A stretch of 24,671 nucleotides of DNA, from assembly GCA_003427395.1 (NCBI GenBank), contig BFEA01000097.1, positions 716,212 through 740,882 on the forward strand, written 5' to 3'. Shown piece after piece: positions 1 through 10,046 of this stretch. A program made the translations under genes and the position numbers. Origin of the DNA: Chara braunii (taxonomy: Eukaryota > Streptophyta > Charophyceae > Charales > Characeae). Within the stretch, counting starts at the first letter, position 1. Each line of letters starts with the position of its first letter. The notes under the pieces were generated by a model, which did not search any database, was not told where the DNA came from, and saw only the letters and a program-made list of their open reading frames with translations.

Positions 1-1
1 T

Positions 2-35
<34 letters not shown>

Positions 36-36
36 C
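1..36. repeat. (TG)n microsatellite
   Basis: An almost pure TG dinucleotide run with one TC interruption, followed by a short TC/CCT pyrimidine stretch. The repeat may continue beyond the window edge. Open frames through it are low-complexity Cys-Val translation and not genes. Confidence 0.95.
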
Positions 37-171
37 TCTCCCCTCTCCCCCTACCTCCTCCCCCCCGCCCCAACATCTCTGTCCCTAGATTCTCCCATTC
101 TCCGTTCTACCCGTCTGTCATCACTTTCTTAGATTCAATTCGCCAACAGAAACGCATCTTCTCTCTCACTC

Positions 172-206
172 TCTGTGTATGTGTGTGTGTGTGCGTGTGT
201 CTGTGG
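172..206. repeat. Second (TG)n microsatellite
   Basis: An interrupted TG run that resembles the one at the window start. The two runs flank about 135 bases of pyrimidine-rich unique sequence in which I see no gene. Confidence 0.9.
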
Positions 207-278
207 TCGAAATACGAAAAGGGAGTCTACGTCAATTGGGAGAAAAAGAAAGACGAAATGCACTCTCTATGTCGGGCG

Positions 279-646
279 CGAAGAAGGGCGAAAGGAGAGA
301 GGGATGGCAGAGGGCTAAGGAGGAAGCAGGGAGGGAGGACGGAGGGCGAAGGGTGGAGGAAGGGCCATGGGAGGAAGGAGGGACGGGGGAGGGAAGGTCG
401 AGAAGGAAGGGCCAAGGAGGGACGGAGGAGGGACGGAGGAGGGACGGAGGAAGGGCCGAAGTCGGAGGAATCGCCGAGGAAGGAAGGAGAGAAGAGGGAG
501 GGAGAGAGATCGGGCGGACGTCAAGCGGAAATAGGAAGGGGAGGGCGGAGAGGGGCCGGACGGAGGGCGGAGAGAACGAGGAGGTTAGGAGGAGATCCGG
601 CGGAAAGGGAGAAGCAGAGAGGTCGGATAGCGAGGAGGTCAGATAA
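279..646. repeat. Long purine-rich GGA/GGGA tract
   Basis: About 370 bases are overwhelmingly G and A on the plus strand, with scattered C and T. Positions 419-451 hold three near-exact copies of the 11-mer GGACGGAGGAG. Frames through the tract translate as Arg/Gly/Glu low complexity on plus and Pro/Ser/Leu on minus, so I do not call a gene. Read on the minus strand it is a long pyrimidine tract beginning just after a possible GTGAGT donor at about 655, the same arrangement seen around the exon-like blocks at 18.7-21.5 kb. Confidence 0.85.
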
Positions 647-794
647 ACGGAGACTCACTTGAGTCAGTCATGCCAAAGAAGCCTCCAGCCGGCGCCGATC
701 GACCAACATGGGGCGAGCCTTCGGCCAAGGTTTAGCCCAGCTGTCCAAGTTCCACAAAAGTAGACAATGCCTCAATATCACGCTGCCGGAAGCC

Positions 795-891
795 ACGTAG
801 AAGTTCACGTAGCACCAGCAAGCTCACTCACGTAGCTCAGATTTACGTCGCCAGCACCAATGCACGTAGGACGTAGCACGTCGCAGCACGT
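795..891. other. Cluster of eight ACGT core motifs
   Basis: The tetramer ACGT starts at 795, 807, 830, 845, 864, 871, 878 and 888, several times in the context CACGTAG, with CACGTGTAC at the end. This is far denser than chance for 97 bases. It could be a degenerate short tandem repeat or a cluster of bZIP/bHLH-type sites. There is no adjacent gene to regulate, so function is unproven. Confidence 0.6.
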
Positions 892-933
892 GTACGGTAG
901 GTCGCGTAGGCAGAATAGCACATGGTAGGAGGC

Positions 934-934
<1 letters not shown>

Positions 935-978
<44 letters not shown>
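935..978. repeat. (GA)n microsatellite
   Basis: An uninterrupted GA dinucleotide run of about 22 units. The minus-strand Ser-Leu frames covering it are low-complexity artefacts. Confidence 0.95.
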
Positions 979-979
<1 letters not shown>

Positions 980-1126
980 ACCAATCCAGGCCGCACCTGC
1001 TCCCGTAGGTTAGGGGCCTCGCCAAACCAGTCCCAGAGTGTGCAAAATGGAGCTTGTAGCGTCCGCAGAAACGTAGACAGATGCACCCGCCATAGGTTGT
1101 CTTTTTCACATTCCGTGAGTGGGGCG

Positions 1127-1245
1127 GCGATGCCCGGGGGCTAGGTCCCACTTGCACGAATTAAGAGATACTGACCGTAGATAGCAAAGATCAACGACCG
1201 AAATCTCCTAATTTGCGCAAGTGGGACCTTGCCCCGGGGTCGCGC
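1127..1245. mobile_element. Fold-back inverted repeat, possible miniature transposon
   Basis: The left arm (about 1127-1170) and right arm (about 1201-1245) are imperfect reverse complements around a 30-base loop. The best core reads AGGTCCCACTTGC on the left and GCAAGTGGGACCT on the right. Pairing extends outward through CCCGGGG and inward through an AATTA/TAATT segment to GAGAT/ATCTC. Nearly the whole 119 bases form one hairpin, as in fold-back or MITE-like elements. I did not find convincing target-site duplications, so a mobile origin is inferred. Confidence 0.6.
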
Positions 1246-1480
1246 AGGTCACGAAAGAGAAAAATAATGCCGGTGCATCTATCCAATCATCGATGTTCTA
1301 GTGGGGATTCGTTTTGCACATTTGGCGAGCTATACAGCGAGATCCAGCGGCCTTGCTCAGTTGGTAAGGCACGCAAGTGGCATTCAGGAGTCTCTTGCAC
1401 CTTCCTGGGCGAGCTTGGTACCCGCCACCTAAAGATGGCCCGTTGGTCCCTCCGAGCGGCGCTGAGTAGTGACTGGTGAT

Positions 1481-1640
1481 GAGGGGAAGCACAGCGACTG
1501 GACCATCGAACAAGCCGATATGGAGCAATTACGGCTGATGTTCGTTGGGGGAGGGGATCCGAGGGGAAGCACCGCGACTGGCCCATGGAAGAAGCTTGGT
1601 CCTGATGCTACTGGCTGACCGCTGGTCGGTATCGGGTGCA
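1481..1640. repeat. 80-bp tandem duplication, two copies
   Basis: Both copies begin GAGGGGAAGCAC, at 1481 and 1561, exactly 80 bases apart. The first 35 bases (including GCGACTGG and CCAT) are nearly identical and the remainder is more diverged (GGCTGATGTTCGTTGGGG against a GGCTGACCGCTGG-type sequence). A minus-strand open frame spans it but shows no recognisable domain. Confidence 0.7.
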
Positions 1641-2392
1641 GCCCCCACATGTTCCCTCGTTGGAGGCTTGAACACGGGTTGTCTCCAATTGGGTTCCCCA
1701 TAATAATACTGTAAAGGTAAATAAGAAAAGGCCCAAAAGGCCTTCCTGTCCAGATTTGAAAGGTACTCCGAGCCTCCCTTTGCCGACCCTGAATTTCACT
1801 GCGCGCCACATTTTGCTGAGCCGGGAGCCCGATGGTCCTGTTTCTTTTTTCTTTTCTTTTGGAAAGTTGGTAAGTTGTTTTTGGAAAGTTGGTACTCCGT
1901 GTTCCAGAGAAATGGATTGAGGAAAAAAGGGGGGTGTGGCGACGTCCCCAGTGCTGTTTTTTGGCAGTCCTTAGTGCCCTGCTCAGCTGTCGCACCACCA
2001 CGCTATAATAGTACTCTTTCAACATTCTCCAGGTACTTGGAACGTTGCCCGGCCATTGTAGTTCAGCTATGGTGGTTAGGGAAGCCACGCCGCTATCCAC
2101 CCCGGAATAGCAACCGTTTACTTGGTAAACGGAGCAGAAACCTTCCCAAAGGTGACTCGAGCCCCCATTTGAGTATCCCCCTCACTGCTTCACCACACGA
2201 AGACACACACCAGCATACGAACACTTTTGGTGGAATACATCCACTTTTTCCCTAGAAATAGGCAGGTGAACAACTCACGTGGATGAAGGTATACCACATT
2301 ATGTTCTTATTTACTGAGGCATTCATACTATCTATTACGCATCTAATTTTTAACTACGTGTTATATCAAACGGATTTAGTATGTAATCGCAT
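1641..2392. other. No recognisable gene or repeat
   Basis: Mixed-composition sequence. Open frames on both strands (up to 223 codons on minus across 1429-2100) lack recognisable motifs and cut across the fold-back/duplication region. I see nothing I can support as a gene. Confidence 0.5.
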
Positions 2393-2961
2393 ATGCCAGA
2401 TTTGCATGGGCTCGTACAAAGCAATCTAAATAACATTGTTACTCAACTGTACACGAATGAGGGGAAAACGTATATTAGGGAATTGCTCGATGCTTGCTTC
2501 TATGAAGTCCCTCTGGTTTGTGTATTGAGACGGATCAACTGAGAGAGGATTTTCCACACCTTGACCTGAACGAAAACTTATCGGACGGACAATCGGAGTG
2601 TCTTCGGATTTATGTGGTCACGATCATATTTAAGGAAAAAGAAGGAAACCTCTCAAATAAGATTAAGAAACAACTCGCTTGCGTGTACGAAAACTCCAAG
2701 CATGACTCATGAGAAATTGACCCTGCTACTAAACGTACCCATTACTAAAACGAAGGGAAGAATCTTGCCACTTACATGGCAAGTACGAGGAAAATTGTGG
2801 AATGGTTACGTGGGGAGTAGGATGTAGAAATCGAGTTGAAAAGGAAATTATAGGAAGTGTTTTTTATATTGTCAATGGATCTGCGTGAGATGAATTCTTA
2901 TAAGAGCACGAGTAAACCCAAAATATTTGGGATTCAATATATCATGTTATTTTTCATTTAA
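2393..2961 (+). pseudogene. Decayed coding remnant, family unknown (copy 1)
   Basis: Starting at the ATG at 2393, one frame gives a short protein-like segment with the pattern RELLDACFYE near 2480-2512. The sense of the sequence then moves to another frame at about 2515. That frame continues to 2961 with only four internal stops (about 2710, 2746, 2818 and 2848). It reads like a normal soluble protein: mixed charge, 'DGQSECLRIYVV' near 2590, then a Lys/Glu-rich helical stretch. The RE-x-LLD-x-C-x-YE pattern recurs at about 11999-12030 in another decayed frame, so both may derive from one repeat family. I do not recognise the protein. A transposon-encoded protein is possible but unproven. Confidence 0.4.
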
Positions 2962-3937
2962 TAGCTTCACTCCAAATCATTGTTGAATTGAATTTGGGTG
3001 AAGTGGTGAAACACTATCCCTTTGAAAAATTTGAGGACGAACTTGAGTTTGGTACTATTCATTTTGCCTTTTTTCAAACCCCCTCACACACAGACCCTTC
3101 TATTAAGGGGGGCACCATTCTGGGTACTTATTACCGCCAAGCAAAAGAACATGAACATTATGGTGTCGAGCGCATCGGTCTCGCGCAGTGCGGGACCCTC
3201 CCGGCCACGTCACGCAAAAGTTGGTTTACTCTCGTCACGATACACATGGAGCTTCCACAAGCTGCTCCGGCCAAGTGCGCCAGCCATACCTCTCGCGAGC
3301 TCCTACGACAGGATAGGGTATACACGAGGTATAACTTACCTCCACCTGCGATAGCTATCACCTCCTTTCGGTGGGCGTATCCCCGCCGAGCTACCAGTCC
3401 ATAGTACGAAAGATAATCAGTTGCAATCGCAGAGGTGGAAAAGCTGATGGCGTTTCTCGTTCGCTGTAGCATAGGGGGCACGCGCGGTCTTACGCCTCTA
3501 TCGAACCTGCACACGAACCGACGCACTAGGGGGCTGAAGTCCCAAGCGCGACTCATCGTCGGTCGACTAGGACGCATCCTACTCACCACGCGTTACACCG
3601 CAACACTCACACATACGGAACGACTCAAAACAAACAACATCACAACATTCCTGGTCCCTTTTGTAGACATCCCATAACCTTCTGAACCGGAAATCGGATA
3701 GGCGACGCGCGCGAGACTTAGCATAAAACCTCGCAGATGCAGAGTTTTCTCATATCGACTAGCAATGCATGAATGCGCAAGCAATCGCAATGATGACGTA
3801 CTATGTAGTGCCCATAATCAAGCGGTCCTTCGTTGATCCGAGTACCGCTTATGATACTCAAGTATCAATCTCGAAGTATCGTGAGGGTCGAACCCTTCAT
3901 GATATTGCACGACTGAAAGAACAGTCGTTCGGCCCCC
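2962..3937. other. Leader region before the Helitron gene, no gene supported
   Basis: The first part is A+T-rich. The part from about 3160 to 3700 is GC-richer, with overlapping open frames on both strands (for example 2988-3404 on plus and 3158-3589 on minus) that show no motif I know. The Helitron 5' terminus should lie here. Helitrons begin with TC and have no terminal inverted repeat, so I cannot place the boundary by eye. Confidence 0.5.
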
Positions 3938-4105
3938 GTGGCACCTTTGGCCCTTAGGTTGAGTGTCCCGGAACGTCGACAGCGTTATAGACAAGCACAC
4001 ATTGAGAATATTCGACCACACATCAACAACGCGCGCGTTTACATGTCAACACTGTTCATACGACAAGTTGTCATAGATGTCGTTTCTCTTGGAGATAGGA
4101 CACCT

Positions 4106-4168
4106 TGCACGTACTGCGCAGTAGAGAAATGGTCTTATGAGAGTACTTGGACAACGCTCTGTTGTCTA
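4106..4168 (+). other. N-terminal zinc-finger-like motif of the Helitron protein
   Basis: Cysteines at codons 57 and 60 (CTYC) are followed 14 residues later by a CC pair and then RGKV-x-PPL. A CX2C...CC-x-x-GKV-x-PPL arrangement is the typical N-terminal feature of Helitron proteins and is thought to bind DNA. The four cysteines are intact. The in-frame TGA at 4241 lies just downstream. Confidence 0.7.
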
Positions 4169-5122
4169 CGAGGAAAGGTACAACCACCACTATGGACATA
4201 TCCTAATCACCTAACACCAACCAGTCACATTTTGCACTTATGAGAAACAGATAACAGATACGGACGACTGCTACGTTCGCGCCAACGTCAATTCCACAAC
4301 ACGTTTGCACTTGCATCTCAGTCGGTTAAAGAAACGCAAATACATGCTAGTCGTTGGGCGGGTATGCTCAGAATGGAGGGACAGCTTCAACAACACATAG
4401 GTTCGCTCATGCCAGATAAAAACCAAAAACCATCATTTGTACAAATATACATACATGATCCACGGGATGACACTGATGCAACCCTCCTACGTTTACAACG
4501 ACTTGACCTCCCGTCGGATATTCCGCTCGCCACGGTCCAAGCCATCAAACACCTCTTGCGAAAGCTCCATTTTTTACTCTGTCAATGTAATCGCTGGGTT
4601 TGGGATTTCATTACCTTGTGTGAACTCCCAGAAGACATGATACAAAACCTTCATGTTGTCATCAATCCAGATGCATAAGAATTACAAGAACACGCTCGAA
4701 GATACAACAGACCAGAAGGGCTCAAAGAGCTCTGTATTTTAATGAATGATGAACCCGTTAATCTTGAAATCGTCATCCATTGACGAACTGGTGGTGTTCT
4801 ACCTATTCCAGAAACAAACTGAGCATTTAATCCGCTTCACTATACTCTACTCTTTCCTTCAGGCGAAGATGGATGGGCAGCCGAAAAAGATGAACAAGCA
4901 GATCCAAATATTCATAATATCACTGCTCGAGAATTCTCCGCATTTCATCTCAATACACACTATACAGAAAGAAGTACAATTTTTCATGCTTCACGTCTCT
5001 TTCGGGAATATGTGTGCATGACTTTTGCTAAAATTGAAAATGCCCGCCTTTTATACAACCGTTTCCACCAAGCAAAAATCTGAGCAGATCTGTATCAAAA
5101 CCTCCACGATCACATTATGCTC

Positions 5123-5895
5123 TATGACAATGCAGAAACCATTGGCCAACGAATTATTCTACCCGCAACATTCACATGAGGTCCACGTGACATGCACCGT
5201 CGATACCAAGACGCAATGGCGACCATTTAAGAATTAGGCGCTCCTGATCTCTTCATCACAATAACCTGCAATTCGCATTGACCGGAAATTGAAAATGCGC
5301 TCTTGCCAAACCAATAGCCGACAGATAGACCAGACTTGCTTGCCCGAGTCTTCAAAGGATACCTGAGACAACTCATCCACGACATCCACTCAACTCACAT
5401 CTTCGGTGTAACTGCTGCATATGTCTCCATTATTGAATTTCAAAAACGAGGCTGGCCACATGCTCACATTATTATAATACTCAAGGATGATGCTAAAATC
5501 AGTAGACCAGAGCAAATTGACAGCATTGTATGCGCTGAAATTCCGCAGAATCCTGAACTGTGCGAACTCGTGCTATCTCACATGATACACAATCCATGTG
5601 GAATATACAACCCCGACGCATCATGCATGCACAATGACCGATGCACACGTTTTTCCCCCAAAGACTTTTCAGAGCGAACCGTGGAATGAAGCTACAGGAT
5701 ATCCTACTCACCGTCGTCGAGCACCCTCTGACGGGGGAGTAACAGTCCATCAAGCTGATCAATTGATTGACAACTCTTGGGTCGTGCCTTATAATCCATA
5801 TCTCCTTCTTCACTGCCGCTGCCATCTAAATACCGAAATTTGTGCGTCGACGGCGGTCTGTCGATACATGTTTGAATATATCATAAAAGATCCAG
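5123..5895 (+). other. Helitron Rep (HUH endonuclease) domain
   Basis: The domain opens with the ILP-x-x-FT...GPRDMH...YQDAM segment and continues with PDLFITITCN and EFQKRGWPHAHI. The HUH metal-binding motif is His-Ala-His at 5459-5467. The frame changes at about 5680, after which RYMFEY supplies two tyrosines (5865-5867 and 5877-5879) with the three-residue spacing of the catalytic pair. By family knowledge these tyrosines cleave and rejoin the transposon ends. The core catalytic residues survive, while stops at about 5177, 5228, 5279 and 5312 and the frame change would prevent translation. Confidence 0.85.
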
Positions 5896-6839
5896 ACAAA
5901 GCAATGGTCGCTGAAGCGCTCAATACAAACGATGAGATTCAAGTCTACCAGGACATGCGAACAATTGGTGTTGCTGAAGCATGTTGGAGAATCTTCAATT
6001 TTGTGCTATCTGAACGATATCCCCCTGTAACAGCACTTCCAGTTCATACAGAAAACCGCTAACGTGTGTATTTTCGACACCAACACCAAGCCCGACAAAT
6101 CGCACATGCTCCGCCACCTGAAACTGAACTCACGTCATGGTTTAAATGGAATACCGCACACCTTCATGATCCCAACGAAAGCAAGTCTCTCTACAAAAAC
6201 ATGGTCCGCAGATTCTGATTTGATAAGCCAACTAAATAGTGGGTCTTGCGATGTCATGCGGCAAACGTAATCGGCCGTATCCATAGCATACATCCAAATG
6301 CGGGTGACACGTTCTACCTCCGCATGCTACTCACATCACCACACTCCCGAGGTGCAACCACGTGTGCTGACCTTCAAACCATGAATAACCAAATTCACCC
6401 CACATTTCAATCAGCATGCAAAGCGTTGGGCCTCCTTAATGATAATACACAATTTGACTGTGTCCTCCGCGATGTTATTTTTACTTCATCATCACCTATG
6501 GTCCGGGATCTCTTTGTCCGCACCGTTTTTTTCACTGCAATCCTGCGGACCCTAACGAACTTTTCGAAACACATTGACAATAAATGATGGATGACTACCA
6601 TAGAGATCTTGTCGGCGCCAATGTCACACAAAATCTCATAAGAGCACTCCTCCTCTTAGACATTGAGAATCGACTTCAAAAAGAAGGAAAAGAACTCGAA
6701 GACGTCGGTCTCATCCCGCCGCCAACAGCGGACCGACATGAGGCAACCCTACTTGGAGAACGCCCGCGCCGAAATGGTATTCCCAGACTGATCAACGACG
6801 AAATATCATATGACAAGGAAGAGCTCCAACGAACACTTG

Positions 6840-8221
6840 ACGCCACTCTCCCCCTTCTCTGCTCTTCACAACATGCAATCTTCCACCGAGTTGCAACAAC
6901 TGTCCAAAACAACGAACCACTTTGCCTCATTGTAGATGCCCCCGCAGGCACTGGAAAACCTTTTTGTTTTAACACCATCCTTGCACACATTCGCAACCAA
7001 GATCGGGTTGCTATTGCAGCTGCATCCAACGACATTGCAGCGACACTGCTCGCTCGAGGTCGAACTTTCCATTCCCGCTTCAAAGCCCCGCTCACGCCAA
7101 CTGAGACATCGACTCTTGACATTCCCAAACAAAGCACACTCGTTGATCTCATCCGCATGGCCGCCGCTGTCGTTTAGGATGAAGCCCCTATGATACACAA
7201 ACACCACGTTGAAGCCTTAGACATGACATTCCTAGAGATTAGCTCAACCACTCTCCCTTTCGGCGGCAAAGTTATGGTCCTTGGAGGTGATTTAAGACAA
7301 ATCTTACCTGTCGTTACGAAAGGTACACGGACACAAACAGTTGCGGCGTGTATAAAATCTTCGCCACTTTGACGTTATTTTCAAACAATGCACCTATCCG
7401 AACACATGCGAGTTCTAAGTCAAACTGACTTTGCGAATGCCCGACAATATGTTAAATGGTTGATTGCGCTCGGTAACGGTGATCTCCAACAACCACATCC
7501 GACTTCACCCAACACTATTGCCCTTCCATCTCACCTTTGCCTCCATGGAGGAACGACATAACTTATTGCTTGGACATTCCCTAACCTTGCTACAAACTGT
7601 CATAAGCCGCAATGGCTTGCGGAACGCCTTATTTTAGCACAAAAAAACAAAATTGTTGCAGCTCTTAACTCAATAATCCTCAACCAATTTCCCGGCCCTT
7701 CTATCACATCACTCAACGCTGACACACTTCTTCCAAACGAAACATATCCCCACATCTCTATTGACACCCTCAATACTCTAGATTTGCCATCATTGCCTCC
7801 ATATATTCTGCTATTAAAACAGTCAGCTCCTATCATACTCTTGCGAAACATAGCAATGAGAAATGAACTTTGCAACGGAACACGCTTAATTCTCGACTCC
7901 ATAACCAACAACCACCTGCTGCATGCATGCACCCTCCCATCACTCAAACAAGTTCTTCTCCCACGAGTCTTGCTATCAGTCACAGACCAAACAAATAATT
8001 TCCCGTGACAAATACGACAATTTTCAGTGCGGCCAGCATTTGCAATTACAATAAAAAAATCTCAAGGGCAATCGATTAAACATGCAGGCGTTGATCTCCA
8101 ACAACCGGCCTTCGCCCATGGCCAACTTTATGTTGCCGCTTCTCGTGTTGGTGACCCCTCTCATATTCGATTCGCTCTCCCGACTGAACTTAATCAATCA
8201 ACTAATATTGTCTACAAATAA
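6840..8221 (+). other. Helitron Pif1-type helicase domain
   Basis: Motifs in order: Walker A DAPAGTGKP (about 6934-6960), in which the expected Thr after Lys is Pro; ASNDIAATLL with a following RTFHSRFK; motif II DEAPM (from 7178), directly preceded by TAG where the family has Trp; motif III VLGGDLRQILPV (about 7279); LCNGTRL (about 7870); FAITIKKSQGQS (about 8039); and HGQLYVAASRV (about 8120-8150). This is superfamily 1B Pif1-like architecture. The Walker A substitution would probably disable ATP hydrolysis even without the stops. Confidence 0.88.
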
Positions 8222-8225
8222 ATCC

Positions 8226-9497
8226 TTGCATAACGCCTCATACTCTCCTAATTACTCACATGATTCTGCACTTTTGTTTGCCTTATGTGCAGATGCTTCA
8301 AACACGCCAACGACTCTCAAAAAATAAAAAACTGCACACTCTAAACCTACACACACCACTTCAACTCAACGCACACATACTCTCGTTGCTCTCGCATATT
8401 CCCAACCTTCTTCCACCACACATTCGACTCTCCCTACCACATCCACATCCTCCCCACCTTCTTCCGCTGCAAATCCACCACCCACTACCGCATCTCCACA
8501 CACCACTTCAACTCAACCCACACATATTCCCACTGCTACCGCATCTCCACACACCACTTCAACTCAACCCACACATATTCCCACTGCCCCCACATCCTCC
8601 CAACCTTCTTCCACCATAGATCTGACTCCCACTACCTCATCCACATCCTCCCCGCCTTCTTCCACTGCAAATCTACCACCCGCTACCACATCTTCGTCCT
8701 CTTTCCCCCTTACCGTTTCCTCAACTCCTACTCCCGCTAAGACTCAATCTTTTCCATTACGATAAACCACTACGACTCCTGCTTCGTTACTACAAGACCC
8801 CTCTTCTATCGAGCGACACAGCCTGGACGAGTTCATACTTAGCCAGCTTGATATCCCCGTTGCAATGCCCGAACCATACTACCAATTGCACTACATCTCG
8901 AAAAACGACACTGATGAGTACACAAAATGGGATAGTTGGCATCATGTCCTCCGCACTGACACCATCGAACACATAATTGATCAGATTATGTGGGAGGATT
9001 TCCTCGTCACAGACCACAATGCTTTCTCCCCCTCTCTGTACACCTTCTTCGCCACATATAAACACAATCGAGAACAAGAAATGAACCGACCTCCATCCAC
9101 CCCTTCCGCCTCAGCGAGGTTTGCACAATCTAAAACGTTCCTCTTACAAATCCTTCAACATGACCATTACCGCATTACCGGTTCTCGGGCTGGTCTACTA
9201 AAATACAGACATGACCGCATCATCGACGCGCACCACAAATACACATTCATCAGCTCAGCACAACCCACACTGCCTCCTTTTCTCCTTCCCGTTCGCGAAA
9301 CAGATCCTGCCCGGCGGCGTCCCCTTGCACCATATGGATGTGCGCGTGCCACTGCCCTTATCCATGACATGCTCAACTCTTACCACACAGTTTCCATCTA
9401 CAATATTCCACACGCCCCTCGACCGCAGCGATCTCATAACTTTCTATCATCGTGGGATGCAATCACAACTGCCTCCTTTCCCTGTTTACAAGACTGA
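8226..9497 (+). pseudogene. Unrecognised C-terminal domain after Ser/Thr/Pro linker, probably Helitron cargo or tail
   Basis: A second coding frame follows the helicase directly. It is offset from the helicase frame and interrupted by TAA at 8325 and 8763. Codons from 8340 to 8750 are almost all Thr, Ser, Pro, Gln and His, a mucin-like linker. From about 8790 to 9497 it becomes a normal globular-looking sequence (SLDEFILSQLD, WDSWHHVLRTDTIEHI, FLLQILQHDHYRITGSRAGL). Near 9410 a different frame takes over plausibly (DLITFYHRGMQ) and runs to the TGA at 9565-9567, suggesting a further frame change. Base composition matches the Helitron gene and differs from later flanks. I recognise no OTU protease or AP-endonuclease motif, the usual Helitron or Helentron extras. 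Function unknown. Confidence 0.5.
8342..8692 (+). repeat. Coding minisatellite, A-B-A-A-B block duplication
   Basis: Two tandem copies of a 51-base unit (8490-8540 and 8541-8590) are nearly identical, and a more diverged copy lies at 8342-8400. A separate block starting CCAACCTTCTTCCACCA occurs at about 8401-8489 and again at about 8599-8690. The 51-base unit keeps the frame (17 codons), so length change would alter the Thr/Pro-rich linker without breaking it. The plus strand is almost free of G here. Confidence 0.8.
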
Positions 9498-9673
9498 TAT
9501 CATTCATAGGGCTCTGCGTCTTTTCCGGGCTCAAGACTCCTCTGGCCAATCGCTCCGAGACCAGTGAAAGCAAATGAGCTCCAATGTCGACATCGATGTA
9601 CAAGAAGGACAAAGAGGCAAGAAGCAATGCTGCTTATTCTATTACAGACAGAGACATGAGGAACAGAAAAAAA

Positions 9674-9890
9674 AGTCAAAGCGAGAGAGGGAGAGAGAGA
9701 CAAAGTAAGACAAAGAGAGAGAAAAATTGTTTCGAACGGGTTTCATTTTTTTCCTTTTTTTTCGTGAGAGAGAGAGAAAGCAAGACAGAGAAAGATTGTT
9801 ATTTTTACCTCAGCCAGGCTCATGAAATGTTAGACGACAGAGAAACGTCATGCTTGAGGGAGAAAGCGAGAGAGACAAAGTGAGAGAAAA
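9674..9890. repeat. Interrupted GAGA/AAG purine repeats
   Basis: Several short (GA)n runs with AAG and ACA interruptions and two short T-rich stretches, repeating a GAGAGA...GACA(A)AG pattern at about 9690, 9765 and 9867. This is simple repeat with no supported gene. Confidence 0.7.
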
Positions 9891-10046
9891 AAAAAGGATT
9901 GTTTTTTTGGCTTCATAAAATGTTACACAACAGAAAAACATATTTTTAATTTTTTTTTTCTTCCGAAACCAACACAGAAACGTCATGTTTGTTTGCTTTC
10001 CATCCTCGTGATATATTGCACCTCTTCCACATTTCCTCTATCATCC

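Larger units (their letters stand above)
3938..8221 (+). pseudogene. Helitron Rep/Pif1-helicase transposase, inactivated
   Basis: This is the rolling-circle transposase of a Helitron DNA transposon, which nicks and moves single strands and unwinds them with a Pif1-type helicase. The reading is about 1,430 codons, the usual family size. Seen in order: an N-terminal CX2C...CC segment (4106-4165), the conserved N-terminal region (4244-5330), the Rep domain with HUH motif (5459-5467) and paired tyrosines (5865-5879), and helicase motifs from Walker A (about 6934) to motif VI (about 8140). One frame holds to about 5680, a second to about 6535, then the first returns to the TAA at 8219. In-frame stops include about 4241, 4676, 4781, 4820, 5081, 5177, 5228, 5279, 5312, 6060, 6222, 6240, 6575, 6581, 7175, 7370, 7559 and 8006. 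The coding strand is C-rich and G-poor compared with its flanks. The element is dead. Confidence 0.93.

Noticed and set aside
12-662. 216-codon plus-strand open frame and its overlapping frames
   Set aside because: Low-complexity translation of TG repeats and purine-rich GGA sequence (Cys/Val then Arg/Gly/Glu). No motif and no biased codon structure.
1347-1420. Possible tRNA gene (TTGCTCAGTTGGTAAGGC looks like a D-arm)
   Set aside because: No matching acceptor stem, anticodon arm or GGTTCGA box at tRNA distance. Only the A-box-like string is present.
1429-2100. 223-codon minus-strand open frame
   Set aside because: It runs through the tandem duplication and mixed sequence, shows no recognisable domain and has no supporting start context. 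Open length alone is weak evidence.
3158-3589. 143-codon minus-strand open frame
   Set aside because: Lies in GC-richer DNA where open frames occur on both strands, Arg/Ser-rich, no motif.
3938-8221. Reassigned stop codons (alternative genetic code) to explain the interrupted Helitron frame
   Set aside because: TGA, TAA and TAG all interrupt the frame, at positions where the family has different residues (Arg, Gln, Trp, Gly). Two frame changes also exist, so decay explains the data better.
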